Below, piece by piece: positions 38,282 to 47,645 of a stretch of DNA of 64,000 bases. Each line of letters opens with the position of its first letter. Within the stretch, counting starts at the first letter, position 1. Under the pieces are notes generated by a model. It worked only from the letters and a program-made list of their open reading frames with translations, ran no database searches and was not told the DNA's origin. Position numbers and translations under genes: made by a program. The stretch spans positions 2,356,001-2,420,000 of the forward strand of contig NZ_CP042436.1 of assembly GCF_007971025.1 (NCBI RefSeq). Direction: 5' to 3'. This DNA comes from Mucilaginibacter ginsenosidivorans. Lineage in GTDB: Bacteria; Bacteroidota; Bacteroidia; Sphingobacteriales; Sphingobacteriaceae.

Positions 38282-39472
38282 ATGAAAACAGTAGATCAAA
38301 TCAAATTTTTGGGAAAAAAGGCCCTCATCAGGGTCGATTTCAATGTTCCCCTGGATAAAGATTATAATATAACCGACGATAACCGGATGACGGCAGCTTT
38401 GCCTACCATCAAAAAGATATTGAACGATGGCGGTGCGGTTATCCTGATGTCGCACCTGGGCAGGCCGAAAGGCGGCCCGGAGGAGAAATACTCTTTAAAA
38501 CATTTGATACCGCATTTGTCCGACCTTTTGGGCCAGCATGTTGAATTTGCCGACGATTGTATTGGTAAAGAAGCGGTTGAAAAGGCAAAAGCGTTAGCGC
38601 CGGGACAAGTATTGTTGCTCGAAAACCTGCGCTTTTATAAAGAAGAAGAAAAAGGCGATAAAGACTTCGCCGAAAAGCTGGCCGCGCTGGGCGATATCTA
38701 TGTGAACGATGCCTTTGGTACGGCCCACAGGGCGCATGCTTCCACAGCTGTGATAGCACAATTCTTTCCTGAAGCCAAGTGTTTCGGTTACCTGATGGCT
38801 GCGGAATTAAACAACGCTGAAAAGGTTTTGAATAACGCCGAGAGGCCATTTACCGCCATCATGGGTGGCGCTAAGGTGTCTGACAAGATCGAACTGATAG
38901 AACAATTGATGGGTAAGGTGGATAACCTGATCATCGGCGGCGGTATGGCTTACACTTTTGCCAAAGCACTGGGCGGCAAAATTGGCAAGTCGCTGGTGGA
39001 AGAGGACAAACTGGACCTTGCGAACGAAATATTGAAGAAGGCAAAGGACAGGGGTATCAATTTATTATTGCCGACCGATTCCATTATTGCAGATAATTTT
39101 TCCAATGACGCCAATACCGATACTGCACAAAACGATAACATAAAAGATGGCTGGATGGGATTGGATATCGGCCCTGATTCAATAAAAGTATTCAGCAAAA
39201 TAGTTGAAGAATCAAAAACCATTTTATGGAACGGCCCAATGGGTGTTTTCGAAATGGAAAAATTTGAAAAAGGTACCAAAGCCATTGCCGATGCGGTAGT
39301 AAAAGCCACAGAAGGGGGGGCTTTCTCGCTGATAGGCGGGGGCGATTCGGCCGCAGCGGTGGCCAAATTCAACCTGACCAATGATGTGAGCTACGTCTCG
39401 ACAGGTGGTGGTGCTTTACTGGAATACATGGAAGGCAAGGAATTGCCGGGTGTGAAAGCGATAAATGAATAA
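38282..39472 (+). CDS. pgk: Phosphoglycerate kinase
   Basis: 396 residues. RVDFNVPLD (about 17-25), SHLGRPKG (about 58-65), [13 protein letters not shown] (about 140-152), the hinge and ATP site with GGAKVSDKI (about 195-203), and GGGDSAAAV (about 354-362). Transfers phosphate from 1,3-bisphosphoglycerate to ADP. Terminator at 39498. Confidence 0.97.
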   Translation: MKTVDQIKFLGKKALIRVDFNVPLDKDYNITDDNRMTAALPTIKKILNDGGAVILMSHLGRPKGGPEEKYSLKHLIPHLSDLLGQHVEFADDCIGKEAVEKAKALAPGQVLLLENLRFYKEEEKGDKDFAEKLAALGDIYVNDAFGTAHRAHASTAVIAQFFPEAKCFGYLMAAELNNAEKVLNNAERPFTAIMGGAKVSDKIELIEQLMGKVDNLIIGGGMAYTFAKALGGKIGKSLVEEDKLDLANEILKKAKDRGINLLLPTDSIIADNFSNDANTDTAQNDNIKDGWMGLDIGPDSIKVFSKIVEESKTILWNGPMGVFEMEKFEKGTKAIADAVVKATEGGAFSLIGGGDSAAAVAKFNLTNDVSYVSTGGGALLEYMEGKELPGVKAINE

Positions 39473-39497
39473 AAATAAACACGATATATGGCAAGAC

Positions 39498-39526
39498 AAG
39501 GCAAGTTGATTTACTTGCCTTTTTTC
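39498..39526 (+). terminator. Terminator after pgk
   Basis: Perfect AAGGCAAGT / ACTTGCCTT stem with a six-base loop followed by T5. Confidence 0.82.
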
Positions 39527-39559
39527 ATTTATTCACGTAACTTTATAAAAAGTTGAATT

Positions 39560-39790
39560 ATGCCCGAAGTGATCATTAAATATAAGAAACCCGAGACCTT
39601 GAAAATCCTTAAAGGGTTGGCTAAGTATTTCGATTTTAAGGTTTCTTCACCAAAAGATAAGCAGAAAAAATCACTCGACGATATAATAATACCGGGAGAT
39701 AAAACACTTGACATTTCGTCTTTAAATCAAGTTTTTACAGGAAAAAACCTGGATGCGAAGGAATTAAGAAAAGAAATGTGGAAAAGGTAA
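39560..39790 (+). CDS. Antitoxin of a VapBC-type module
   Basis: 76 residues, basic and helical. It overlaps the downstream PIN-domain gene by 13 bases, the typical order antitoxin-toxin. The C-terminus (NLDAKELRKEMWKR) is the part expected to wrap the toxin. The N-terminal DNA-binding type is not clear. AT-rich compared with pgk. Confidence 0.65.
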   Translation: MPEVIIKYKKPETLKILKGLAKYFDFKVSSPKDKQKKSLDDIIIPGDKTLDISSLNQVFTGKNLDAKELRKEMWKR

Positions 39791-40179
39791 TCTGCGATAC
39801 CGATGTGTTGATCGATTATTTTGATAGCACAAAACCAAGACACCAATCAACTAAACAAATATTAGAATCCGAAATAGGCATCGACAATATTGTGCTATCA
39901 GCAATCACTAAAATGGAATTGATTGCAGGTGCAGCTAATAAAGCCGAATTAAAGTTATTGAATAGGAAAGTCTATCGATTTGATATTTTGTTAATCAATT
40001 CTGAAATTACATCTATTGCCTTAAAGCTGGTAGAGGATTATAGATTAAGCCATAAAATCGATATTCCGGACGCCATCATTGCAGCAAGTGCCTTATATGC
40101 TAATCTTAAACTATTTACTTATAATCTGAAAGACTACAGGTTTATAGATAATTTGGCTTTGTTCAGCATCGCAGCTTAA
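39778..40179 (+). CDS. PIN-domain ribonuclease toxin (VapC-like)
   Basis: 133 residues from GTG 39778. PIN signatures: VICDTDVLIDYF (4-15; Asp7 and Asp9), the middle acidic MELIAGA (about 42-48) and IPDAIIAASAL (about 101-111). Cleaves RNA, often tRNA, when not bound by its antitoxin. It overlaps the antitoxin gene, followed by a strong terminator. Confidence 0.85.
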   Translation: MEKVICDTDVLIDYFDSTKPRHQSTKQILESEIGIDNIVLSAITKMELIAGAANKAELKLLNRKVYRFDILLINSEITSIALKLVEDYRLSHKIDIPDAIIAASALYANLKLFTYNLKDYRFIDNLALFSIAA

Positions 40180-40197
40180 AAAAGTAACAACTTTGTG

Positions 40198-40228
40198 ACG
40201 CCCCGATTTATTGGGGCGTTTTTGTTTT
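40198..40228 (+). terminator. Terminator after toxin-antitoxin pair
   Basis: ACGCCCC / GGGGCGT stem (40198-40204 / 40213-40219) with an eight-base loop and T-rich tail. Confidence 0.8.
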
Positions 40229-40266
40229 ATTGCCTACTTTTATCTTTCAATTCTCAAAATTAACTA

Positions 40267-42135
40267 ATGAAACGAATACTGCTTTTCGCTTTCAGCTTTA
40301 CGCTTTTAGCTTTCTGCTCCAACGCCCAGCCCAATAATTCTGATGCAGAATATGTAAAGGCAAACTATACCAAATACGAGTATCAAATACCCATGCGCGA
40401 TGGCAAAAAGCTGTTCACCTCGGTTTACGTGCCCAAGGACCAGTCGAAGAAATATCCCATCATGATGGACCGCACGCCTTACAGCGTAGCACCGTACGGA
40501 GCCGACAGGTACAAAGGCTCATTGGGCCCGTCGTCGCTGTTTCTGCACGATGGTTTTATTTTTGTTTACCAGGATGTACGCGGCCGTTGGATGAGTGAAG
40601 GCACGTTTGAGGAAATGACGCCCGAAAAAGAAGTGCACAAAACCAAAAATGATGTGGACGAGGGTACCGATACCTATGACACCATCGACTGGCTGATCAA
40701 AAATATAAAGAATAACAATGGCAAGGTAGGCGTGTGGGGAATATCCTATCCCGGATTTTTCACTACGGCCTCATTATTGAGCCGTCACCCGGCCTTAGCT
40801 GCAGCGTCTCCCCAGGCGCCCATGGCCGACCTGTACCGGGACGATGCTTTTCATAACGGTGCTTTTATGCTGGCTGCTAATTTTGGTTTTTATCCTTTTT
40901 TTACAAACCGGCAGGATGACAAGCCTACCCAGCGCCAGGGCGGACGTTTGAATTACGGCACCGCCGATGGTTACGAGTTTTATATGAACATGGGTGCGGT
41001 AAAGAACTCGAACGATAAGTATTACAAGGATACCATCCGCCTTTGGAACGAAATGCTCGATCACCCTGATTACGACCAGCATTGGAAGGACCGCAATGTG
41101 CTGTATCACCTGCACGATATTAAGACCCCTACGCTTGTCACCGGCGGCTGGTATGATGCCGAGGACCTGTATGGAGCGATAAATACCTATAAAACCCTGA
41201 AAAAAGAGAACCCGAATACCCCCATCTATTTTACCATGGGCCCCTGGGTGCACGGCGGCTGGTCGCGGGGCGACGGCGACCATTTAGGCGATGTTGATTT
41301 TGGCGGCCCCACGGGGCCATTCTATCGCGACAAAATAGAGTTCGCGTTTTTTAGCCATTACCTTAAGGGCACGGAGTTGGACCTGAAACCGGTATCGGCT
41401 TTTGAGACCGGCGTAAACCAGTGGAAAACCTATAACACCTGGCCGCCTAAGGAAGCAGAAGACAAAAACCTGTACCTTTTGCCGGGTGGTAAGCTTTCTT
41501 TCGATGCGCCGGCGGGAGATAAAGATACTTTTGACGAATATACATCCGATCCTGATAAACCTGTGCCCTTTATAGATGGTATCGACCTGGGTATGAAGCG
41601 CGAATACATGGTTGGCGACCAGCGCTTTGCCGCCCGCCGGCCCGACGTGCTGACCTACCAGACCGATGTGCTGGACCATGATATAACGCTTGCCGGTAAC
41701 ATTTGGGCCAACCTGAAGGTGGCCATTACCGGTACAGATGCCGACTGGGTGGTAAAAGTGATAGATGTTTACCCGGATTCGGCCAAAAACAACAAGTTTA
41801 CGGCTAAGGGCACCTATATGTCCAATTACGAGCAGATGGTACGCAGCGAGGCCATGCGCGGTAAGTTTCGCAACGATTTCGGCAAGCCCGAGGCCTTTGT
41901 GCCAGGCCAGGTTACGCCGGTGAACTTTGAGCTGCAGGATGTATTGCACACCTTTAAAAAAGGGCACCGTATTATGGTGCAGGTGCAAAGCACCTGGTTC
42001 CCGCTCATCGACCGCAATACGCAGCAGTTCCAGGATATTATGAAGGCAAAGGATACCGACTTTAAAAAGGAAACGCACAAGGTTTACACCTCCAAAGAGC
42101 ATCCGAGCTATTTGAAGGTTAGGGTGATGGAATAA
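40267..42135 (+). CDS. CocE/NonD family alpha/beta-hydrolase (S15 peptidase-like)
   Basis: 622 residues with a signal peptide (LAFCSNAQ cleavage region). DGKKLFTSVYVPKD start of the alpha/beta core, YQDVRGRWMSEG (about 99-110), nucleophile elbow GVWGISYPGF (about 158-167), acid region GGWYDAEDLYGA (about 292-303), GPWVHGGWSRGD (about 322-333, His region). C-terminal PepX-type jelly roll (about 430-620). Family members hydrolyse acyl esters or act as X-Pro dipeptidyl or glutaryl acylases; substrate unknown. Probably exported to the periplasm. Confidence 0.9.
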   Translation: MKRILLFAFSFTLLAFCSNAQPNNSDAEYVKANYTKYEYQIPMRDGKKLFTSVYVPKDQSKKYPIMMDRTPYSVAPYGADRYKGSLGPSSLFLHDGFIFVYQDVRGRWMSEGTFEEMTPEKEVHKTKNDVDEGTDTYDTIDWLIKNIKNNNGKVGVWGISYPGFFTTASLLSRHPALAAASPQAPMADLYRDDAFHNGAFMLAANFGFYPFFTNRQDDKPTQRQGGRLNYGTADGYEFYMNMGAVKNSNDKYYKDTIRLWNEMLDHPDYDQHWKDRNVLYHLHDIKTPTLVTGGWYDAEDLYGAINTYKTLKKENPNTPIYFTMGPWVHGGWSRGDGDHLGDVDFGGPTGPFYRDKIEFAFFSHYLKGTELDLKPVSAFETGVNQWKTYNTWPPKEAEDKNLYLLPGGKLSFDAPAGDKDTFDEYTSDPDKPVPFIDGIDLGMKREYMVGDQRFAARRPDVLTYQTDVLDHDITLAGNIWANLKVAITGTDADWVVKVIDVYPDSAKNNKFTAKGTYMSNYEQMVRSEAMRGKFRNDFGKPEAFVPGQVTPVNFELQDVLHTFKKGHRIMVQVQSTWFPLIDRNTQQFQDIMKAKDTDFKKETHKVYTSKEHPSYLKVRVME

Positions 42136-42157
42136 CTGTCGATAAAATGATGCATTG

Positions 42158-42190
42158 TATAGCGATGGGTTTCAAACCCATCGCTATATT
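42158..42190 (+). terminator. Terminator after CocE gene
   Basis: Perfect 15-bp stem TATAGCGATGGGTTT / AAACCCATCGCTATA around a single C, then TTTG. Lies directly upstream of the IS200-like element. Confidence 0.75.
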
Positions 42191-42206
42191 TGTTATAATA
42201 GTAAAA

Positions 42207-42762
42207 CCACCGCCTAAGGCGGTAGGTAAGGTGTGAAGGCTAGGCCAGAAACCGCTATCTTAATATTTGTGACGAAATACAGGAAATTATCTCATAGCTT
42301 TTACTATTGTGTTTACCATGTTGTGTGGACGCCGAAATATCGCTTCAGGGTATTAACAGATGTGGTGGCCGATACATTGGAGAATAAGATTCGAGCAATA
42401 TGCGGATGGAAAGAAGTGGAGATATTGGAGATGAATATTCAAGCCGATCATGTTCACATGGTTTGTAGCATCCCGCCAAAGATGAGTGTGAGTGATTTCA
42501 TGGGGATATTAAAAGGTAAAACAGCACTAATGATGTTCAGTAATTATCCGAGTTTGCGCAAGAAACCATATTGGGGTAATCATTTTTGGAGTAGAGGTTA
42601 TTTTGTAAGTACGTTAGGTGTAGATGAAGAACGGATAAAGAACTATGTAAAATATCAGGAAACAGAAGAGCGGAAAGAAGACGGAACAACTGACCTGAAA
42701 TTGTTTTGACGACCATCCCCTTTCAGGGGTTAGGATAAAGCCCCCACCTTAGGTGGGGGTTG
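42207..42762 (+). mobile_element. IS200/IS605-type insertion sequence (IS200-like)
   Basis: Single Y1 transposase gene flanked by subterminal hairpins: CCGCCTAAGGCGG on the left (42212-42224), CCCCTTTCAGGGG (42717-42729) and CCCCCACCTTAGGTGGGGG (42741-42759) on the right. No terminal inverted repeats, as expected for this family. Exact ends are not certain. Confidence 0.7.
42269..42709 (+). CDS. tnpA: IS200-like transposase TnpA
   Basis: About 146 residues if it starts at GTG 42269 (an upstream GTG at 42233 is also open). YHVVWTPKYRFRVL (about 15-28), HUH motif ADHVHMVCSIPP (about 62-73), DFMGILKGKTA, YWGNHFWSRGYF, and the catalytic tyrosine in KNYVKYQE near 127-134. Acts on single-stranded hairpin ends. 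Full length and apparently intact. Confidence 0.9.
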   Translation: MTKYRKLSHSFYYCVYHVVWTPKYRFRVLTDVVADTLENKIRAICGWKEVEILEMNIQADHVHMVCSIPPKMSVSDFMGILKGKTALMMFSNYPSLRKKPYWGNHFWSRGYFVSTLGVDEERIKNYVKYQETEERKEDGTTDLKLF

Positions 42763-42769
42763 TTTACTT

Positions 42770-43156
42770 ATGATCGTGGATAGATTCGAAAAGATAATAG
42801 ACGTAATTAAGCAACAAGCCGAAGCGTTTTTGCTGGATGCCGGGGAGTTCTATCCATTTGGCACAAGCATACGGCAGGATAATAAAATGACACCCATTGG
42901 AGCCTACATCGAGGCAAATGAAAACCGCCCGGAATCGCAGCCACTGATAGATTTGCTACATAGGAGTATAACGAAGGAGATTGAAATAGGTAATTATACC
43001 GTCGGCGCATTAGCTTATGAGATACTAATGAATAAAAATGACAAAAAATTTGATGCGATGGCTGTACGTATTTATGAGAGTGATAAATTCGTAGAAAGGT
43101 ATTTCAAATATGATATCCAGGAAGATCACGTCAAATTTTTGGAAGTTGAGTCTTAG
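42770..43156 (+). CDS. Small protein of unknown function
   Basis: 128 residues starting 8 bases after the IS200 right end. Contains [20 protein letters not shown] (about 24-43), a two-layer alpha/beta pattern and [15 protein letters not shown]. No signal peptide. I cannot name the family; small proteins of this kind are often found in accessory regions, possibly as immunity genes. It overlaps the 5' end of the following cupin reading frame by 47 bases. Confidence 0.6.
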   Translation: MIVDRFEKIIDVIKQQAEAFLLDAGEFYPFGTSIRQDNKMTPIGAYIEANENRPESQPLIDLLHRSITKEIEIGNYTVGALAYEILMNKNDKKFDAMAVRIYESDKFVERYFKYDIQEDHVKFLEVES

Positions 43157-43553
43157 CGATTCGGCTCTCACTACCCTTTTTATACTAACATCCATTCCCG
43201 CTTTCTCCCAATCCCGCCAACCCTACATTTTCGAACATGAGAAAGACATCGCCAAAAACGAACCCGGCCCGCATAACGGCGGGGGCAAAACCGTGGGGTA
43301 TAGCTTTTTCGCCAAAGCCGATAGCTTGAAAAATACCTTTCGCAAACGGGTATTGCATCCGGGCGCGGCAGTGGGTTACCATTTGCAGGAAGTAGACGAG
43401 GTGTATTACATCGTGAGCGGTACGGGCGAAATGCAGATGAACGGCAAGACCTTTCCTGTAAAAGCCGGGGATGCTATCCTTACCCGTCCAGGAAGTTCAC
43501 ATGGCTTAAAACAAACCGGCAAAGCCGACCTGGTTATTATTATAACTTATTAA
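43110..43553 (+). CDS. Exported cupin-domain protein, 5' end possibly replaced
   Basis: 147 residues from ATG 43110, but this start lies within the previous gene; TTG 43146 would give a cleaner signal peptide ([16 protein letters not shown]). The cupin core has [22 protein letters not shown] (about 82-103), [16 protein letters not shown] (about 122-137) with metal-type His/Glu residues. The absence of an ATG in front of the signal peptide suggests that an insertion upstream removed the original start. Confidence 0.7.
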   Translation: MISRKITSNFWKLSLSDSALTTLFILTSIPAFSQSRQPYIFEHEKDIAKNEPGPHNGGGKTVGYSFFAKADSLKNTFRKRVLHPGAAVGYHLQEVDEVYYIVSGTGEMQMNGKTFPVKAGDAILTRPGSSHGLKQTGKADLVIIITY

Positions 43554-43556
43554 GGT

Positions 43557-43901
43557 ATGCAGGAGCTTGATCTTTTCTATCTCCAACTGGAAGAGCCGAA
43601 TAAAAGTTCCCTGTCAACCCTGCGGCAACATATACTGGCATTTGACAGCCACGTAACCGAAGCCTGGAAATTCAACATGCCATTCTTCTTTTATAAAGGG
43701 AACCGTTTCTGCTATTTTAAGGTCGGCCGGAAACTGGGTACGCCTTACCTTGGATTTAACGATGGTAAATGGATAGATCACCCCGAATTGGTTTTTGAGG
43801 AACGGTCCCGAATTAAGATTTTTATGGTCGACCCAAACCGCGAACTGCCGGTTGAAACTATCAATTCCATTTTGAAAGCAGCTATTGCCATTTACGACTG
43901 A
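43557..43901 (+). CDS. DUF1801-like protein, copy 1
   Basis: 114 residues. Pattern LRQHILAFDSHVTEAWKFNMPFFFYKG, then YLGFNDGKWIDHP, fits DUF1801 (YdhG/YjhX-like helix-grip proteins). Three bases after the cupin stop; overlaps the next gene by one base (TGATG). Function unknown. Confidence 0.75.
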   Translation: MQELDLFYLQLEEPNKSSLSTLRQHILAFDSHVTEAWKFNMPFFFYKGNRFCYFKVGRKLGTPYLGFNDGKWIDHPELVFEERSRIKIFMVDPNRELPVETINSILKAAIAIYD

Positions 43902-44245
43902 TGCGGGAAATTGATTATTACTTTTTGCAAAAGGATGAGCCTGTAAAAAGCTGCCTGCTGTTTCTGCGCGACCATATTCTTGACTATGATGAAGGCATCA
44001 CAGAGGCCTGGAAATACCGGATGCCGTTTTATTGCTATAAAGGAAAGATGTTTTGCTACCTGTGGACACATAAAAAAAATGGCCTGCCTTATATAGGTAT
44101 TGTTGAAGGACGAAAGATCGATCACCCTTTGCTGATACAGGAAGAAAGGGCGCGGATGAAGATCATGCTGATCGACCCAACCCGCGACTTGCCATTGGAA
44201 ACTATTGGTAATATATTGAAAACGGCTATTGAACTTTATGAATAA
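43901..44245 (+). CDS. DUF1801-like protein, copy 2
   Basis: 114 residues, same length as copy 1 and about half identical by eye: ITEAWKYRMPFYCYKGK, YIGIVEGRKIDHP, LIDPTRDLPLETI. A tandem duplication with translational coupling to copy 1. Confidence 0.75.
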   Translation: MREIDYYFLQKDEPVKSCLLFLRDHILDYDEGITEAWKYRMPFYCYKGKMFCYLWTHKKNGLPYIGIVEGRKIDHPLLIQEERARMKIMLIDPTRDLPLETIGNILKTAIELYE

Positions 44246-44257
44246 AATATCTGGAAG

Positions 44258-44716
44258 TTACTCCTTTATAAAGACATCTTCATTAATTATCGTTTGATTG
44301 TTATAGTAAGCCGTGTCAGTCAATGTTAGCTTTAGTTTGTTGCCATTAGTACTAAATTCCCCATGTACAGGTTTTATAACATCAGCATACTTAATGTAAA
44401 TAACATTGTCGTTGCGTACATATGTGACATTGATTGTATCAGTCCCGGGTTGGTTAAATGAGACATTATGTGCATCATTGATCCAGCAGGTTTCAGCATC
44501 ATTCCAGGTGAGCATTGCTTTTCCATTTTGCTCAATGATAAGATGGTCATTGAGCACACAAGGATAATCCGAAGCCAAAAATGTAAAGGTGTTGGTTCTT
44601 CCCGAGAAATAAACCCACGACCCATTAATATTATATTCAGGGGCTTGGTTTTTATTTTTTTTACAACTAGCCAAGATAGACAACGAAAACAAAAGCAGTG
44701 ATAAGGTTTTTTTCAT
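44258..44716 (-). CDS. Putative lipoprotein (lipocalin-like outline)
   Basis: 152 residues. Type II signal with lipobox LASC (Cys 18), followed by KKNKNQAPEYNINGSW and a run of beta strands typical of small lipocalin-like Bacteroidota lipoproteins. AT-rich. Function unknown. Confidence 0.65.
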   Translation of the reverse strand: MKKTLSLLLFSLSILASCKKNKNQAPEYNINGSWVYFSGRTNTFTFLASDYPCVLNDHLIIEQNGKAMLTWNDAETCWINDAHNVSFNQPGTDTINVTYVRNDNVIYIKYADVIKPVHGEFSTNGNKLKLTLTDTAYYNNQTIINEDVFIKE

Positions 44717-44834
44717 GGAATTAAAATTAAAGAATTAACAAGAGAATGTCAAACAGTTTTATAGCTGTATAAATAAATTTCAACCTGTAGCACAACCCAA
44801 TATTATCGCGTAATGTATTATAAACCTATGTGTT

Positions 44835-45263
44835 ATGAGCCATAAATTCGCAATACTGATCCTGGTATCCATAGTGCTTGCATCGTGCAAACCGTTGGGA
44901 GATCAAATGGAAAGGCCTGCCTGTGCTACGCAGGCCTGTACCAAGGAATTCCGGACGGTTTCGATGAAGTTTCTTGACAAGGACGGCAACCAGGTAACAG
45001 TGGATAATTATAAAGCTACCAATATGCGCACCGGCGTTTTACTACACGATAACAGCATTCTGGTTCCCGGCGTATATCCGCCTTATTATAATGTTGCGGA
45101 TGATAGCGATCTGGATAAATTATCCGATAATGGCGACGACGTTGAAGTATCGGGTACTTATTCGCTAACAGGGGAAACAAAAACGGCTGTTGTGAAGGTT
45201 TCGGGCGGCTGCAACTGCCACGTGGGCAGGGTGTCCGGCCCCGACTCGCTAAAATTCAATTAA
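44835..45263 (+). CDS. Putative lipoprotein of unknown function
   Basis: 142 residues. Signal FAILILVSIVLASC (lipobox LASC, Cys 19). The mature part has two cysteine pairs (CATQAC near 30-35 and CNCH near 128-131) and beta-rich sequence. No family recognised. Ends 6 bases from a convergent gene. Confidence 0.6.
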   Translation: MSHKFAILILVSIVLASCKPLGDQMERPACATQACTKEFRTVSMKFLDKDGNQVTVDNYKATNMRTGVLLHDNSILVPGVYPPYYNVADDSDLDKLSDNGDDVEVSGTYSLTGETKTAVVKVSGGCNCHVGRVSGPDSLKFN

Positions 45264-45269
45264 GTTTTG

Positions 45270-46094
45270 TTATTCAAGTACCACCGTTTTGTTTTTACAG
45301 ATAAAAACACGGTCGTCAAAAACCATCCTTAGCGCCTTCGCCAACACAGCGGTCTCTATTTCTTTACCTGCTTTCACCATATCCGATGCGGTGAACGAAT
45401 GATCGGCGGATATGATCTGTTGCGCAATAATAGGACCCTCGTCCAGTTCGTCGGTTACAAAGTGGGCCGTAGCGCCTATCAGCTTTACGCCGCGCTCGTA
45501 AGCCTGCCGGTACGGGTTGGCGCCGGCAAATGCCGGTAAAAATGAGTGATGTATATTGATGACCTGGTTAGGGAAACGGCTTACAAAACCGGGCGATAAA
45601 ACGCGCATGAACTTTGCCAGCACGATATAGTCATGCTCGTATCGCGAGATAATGCCGAGTATACTACTTTCTGCCTCTTCTTTAAAATTTTCGAAAGGCA
45701 CGTGATAAAATGGGATATCAAAGCGGCGGCAAATATCCGCCAGGTTGGTGTAGTTGCCGATAACACACTGCACCGATGCGCCCAGGGTCTTGAAATGGTT
45801 CCGCACCAATATATCTGCCAGGCAGTGGTACTCCTTCGTTACCATCACAATGGCTTTCTTTTCGGGACTGGGGTTCACCCGGACTATGGCCCCCTTGGGC
45901 AGCAATTGCTGTAGTTTTTGTTCCAGCGAAACATCATCAGGCTGGTCAGTTACTTCAAGCCGCATAAAGAACATGTTTTCGCCCTTGTCCACATGCTCGT
46001 GCATGGATACGATGTTCAGATTCTCGTTCGCCAGCAACCCCGATATCTTCGCAACCAGGCCCACCTGGTCGGTGCATTGTATTACGATGATCAT
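45270..46094 (-). CDS. purU: Formyltetrahydrofolate deformylase
   Basis: 274 residues from ATG 46094; the 16 codons upstream are not family-like. N-terminal ACT domain (IIVIQCTDQVGLVAKISGLL, 2-21), then the formyltransferase fold with the catalytic triad region INIHHSFLPAFAGANPYRQAYERGVKLIGAT (around 190-220). Releases formate from 10-formyl-THF, balancing one-carbon and purine pools. Confidence 0.93.
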   Translation of the reverse strand: MIIVIQCTDQVGLVAKISGLLANENLNIVSMHEHVDKGENMFFMRLEVTDQPDDVSLEQKLQQLLPKGAIVRVNPSPEKKAIVMVTKEYHCLADILVRNHFKTLGASVQCVIGNYTNLADICRRFDIPFYHVPFENFKEEAESSILGIISRYEHDYIVLAKFMRVLSPGFVSRFPNQVINIHHSFLPAFAGANPYRQAYERGVKLIGATAHFVTDELDEGPIIAQQIISADHSFTASDMVKAGKEIETAVLAKALRMVFDDRVFICKNKTVVLE

Positions 46095-46138
46095 GGGGTC
46101 AAATAAAGCAAAATTATTGTAATTGCTTGCTATAGCGA

Positions 46139-46840
46139 TCAATAGGTTACCCCGGTTGCGCTCCAGAACATTAAGTAACCGCCTTTTGATTTCCTTACAA
46201 CGATACCCTTCAATTTTCTATGCGGATCAATACTCAATTTAAGCAGGTGAATATTGTGATGGTCTTTTTCGGCCATAACGCCGTTTTTACCCCATTTGGC
46301 AAGGTCGGTCGCCACGTAACCCACGTCGGGGTCCTTGAGCGAAATGTTATCGTAATAATCGGGTAATAAATGTTTCTTTGTTTCTGTTCCGTCGGTGTAT
46401 ACCAGGTCAAACTCAAGTGCCGACGGCCCCTCCGAGCTCGTCAGGCCAAGATAAATTGCGGCGTAGTGCTTCCGCGGGATATCGATCGAAAACCCGCCTT
46501 CGCCCGATACAAACCTGGCCTGGTTATGTACACTGTCGGCATTATTATAATGAAGCTGTATTGCCGGGTGCCACCGGCTTGAAGCAAAAACCGGGTTGTC
46601 GGGCAGGGCGTGTGTGGTGTCGTCCTTATTAAATAGGGCGGCCGCCCGCGTCAGGTATCCGTCCCCGTCGCCGTTACCATCTATTCCTTTGCTCCAGTTT
46701 ATCAATTTGGCGCCTGTTAGCGTGGTAACCGGCCTGGCGTTCAATAGTTTTGAGATATCGATCTGGATTACACGCCGCTTTTGCTGTGCAAAACAACTGC
46801 AGGCAGCACAGGTAAGAACGATGACCGATCTAAACCGCAT
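46139..46840 (-). CDS. Secreted protein of unknown function
   Basis: 233 residues with an N-terminal signal (VIVLTCAACSCFAQ). Mature part beta-rich, with GDGDGYLTRAAALFNKDD and a C-terminal VRKSKGGYLMFWSATGVTY, reminiscent of carbohydrate-binding jelly rolls. The start overlaps the upstream gene stop by one base, so it is coupled to the thioredoxin-like gene. Confidence 0.65.
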   Translation of the reverse strand: MRFRSVIVLTCAACSCFAQQKRRVIQIDISKLLNARPVTTLTGAKLINWSKGIDGNGDGDGYLTRAAALFNKDDTTHALPDNPVFASSRWHPAIQLHYNNADSVHNQARFVSGEGGFSIDIPRKHYAAIYLGLTSSEGPSALEFDLVYTDGTETKKHLLPDYYDNISLKDPDVGYVATDLAKWGKNGVMAEKDHHNIHLLKLSIDPHRKLKGIVVRKSKGGYLMFWSATGVTY

Positions 46841-47415
46841 TAATTGGTCCCGGTTGCGGTTTTCACCGTTTCATTTTTACGGAATCGCGCCTTAATGGCC
46901 GCAAGTTCATCGTCGCTTAATTTTGATGTCGATCGTAACATCTGCGCAAAATAGTTCACTTCTTTTTCCAGCGCCGGGCAGCCCATGTTATTGTCTGCGT
47001 TCGGGTCGGCCAGTTTGCCGTTCTCGCGTATGTTGCTGTCTGTTATGGCGTTCCCCTTAGCGTCAAGGATGATGAAAAATGGCAGGCTCGAGTTTTTATC
47101 ATCAAAATTTTTCAGTAATTCATCCGATCCGGGATTCTCCAGCGCTTTCTTGCCGGCGTTTTCCAGCACGTCCAGGTAGGCTATCACATAATTGTCGTCA
47201 AATAGCTTGCTGCAGGCCGGGTCGTTTATCGAAGCTTCCATTTTGCGGCACCAACTGCACCACGATGCATGGAATATCAGTAACACTTTTTTGTTCTCTT
47301 TTGCTGCTTTGGCATAGGCCTCTTTCATTATCGTTTCGGCAGGCTGCGGTGTGCTTTGTGCAAATGACTGATAGCTGAGTATAAGGGTTAGGGCGATGGT
47401 AAGGTATGTTTTCAT
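46840..47415 (-). CDS. Exported thioredoxin-fold protein
   Basis: 191 residues with a signal peptide (LILSYQSFAQ). LLIFHASWCSWCRKMEASI holds the active-site CSWC; then YLDVLENAGKK and PFFIILDAKGN. A periplasmic disulfide-handling or DUF255-like protein. Together with the downstream gene it forms a two-gene unit. Confidence 0.8.
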   Translation of the reverse strand: MKTYLTIALTLILSYQSFAQSTPQPAETIMKEAYAKAAKENKKVLLIFHASWCSWCRKMEASINDPACSKLFDDNYVIAYLDVLENAGKKALENPGSDELLKNFDDKNSSLPFFIILDAKGNAITDSNIRENGKLADPNADNNMGCPALEKEVNYFAQMLRSTSKLSDDELAAIKARFRKNETVKTATGTN

Positions 47416-47566
47416 TTAATAAATAAAAGTACGATAAAGCTATTCTTATTATAGGGTATTTGCAAACAGCCGGTTATGAATTCTGAAAAATGTGTTGTGT
47501 TAATAAGGTCACACTCAATCCAAAGTGGGAGCAAACTGAAGTAATTTATTGTTGAAAACTTTTTGG

Positions 47567-47591
47567 TGGGAAAAAATGGGAATTTGTGGGA
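47567..47591 (+). promoter_or_regulatory. MraZ operator (three TGGGA repeats)
   Basis: TGGGA at 47567, 47577 and 47587, spaced exactly 10 bases apart, about 55 bases before mraZ. TGGGN repeats with 5-base spacers are the known MraZ binding site, so the dcw cluster is probably autoregulated by MraZ. Confidence 0.85.
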
Positions 47592-47645
47592 AAAATTGAA
47601 AAAAGTAGTTTACTTTTACTCAGCGATAATACCGCCGAGTAGCGT

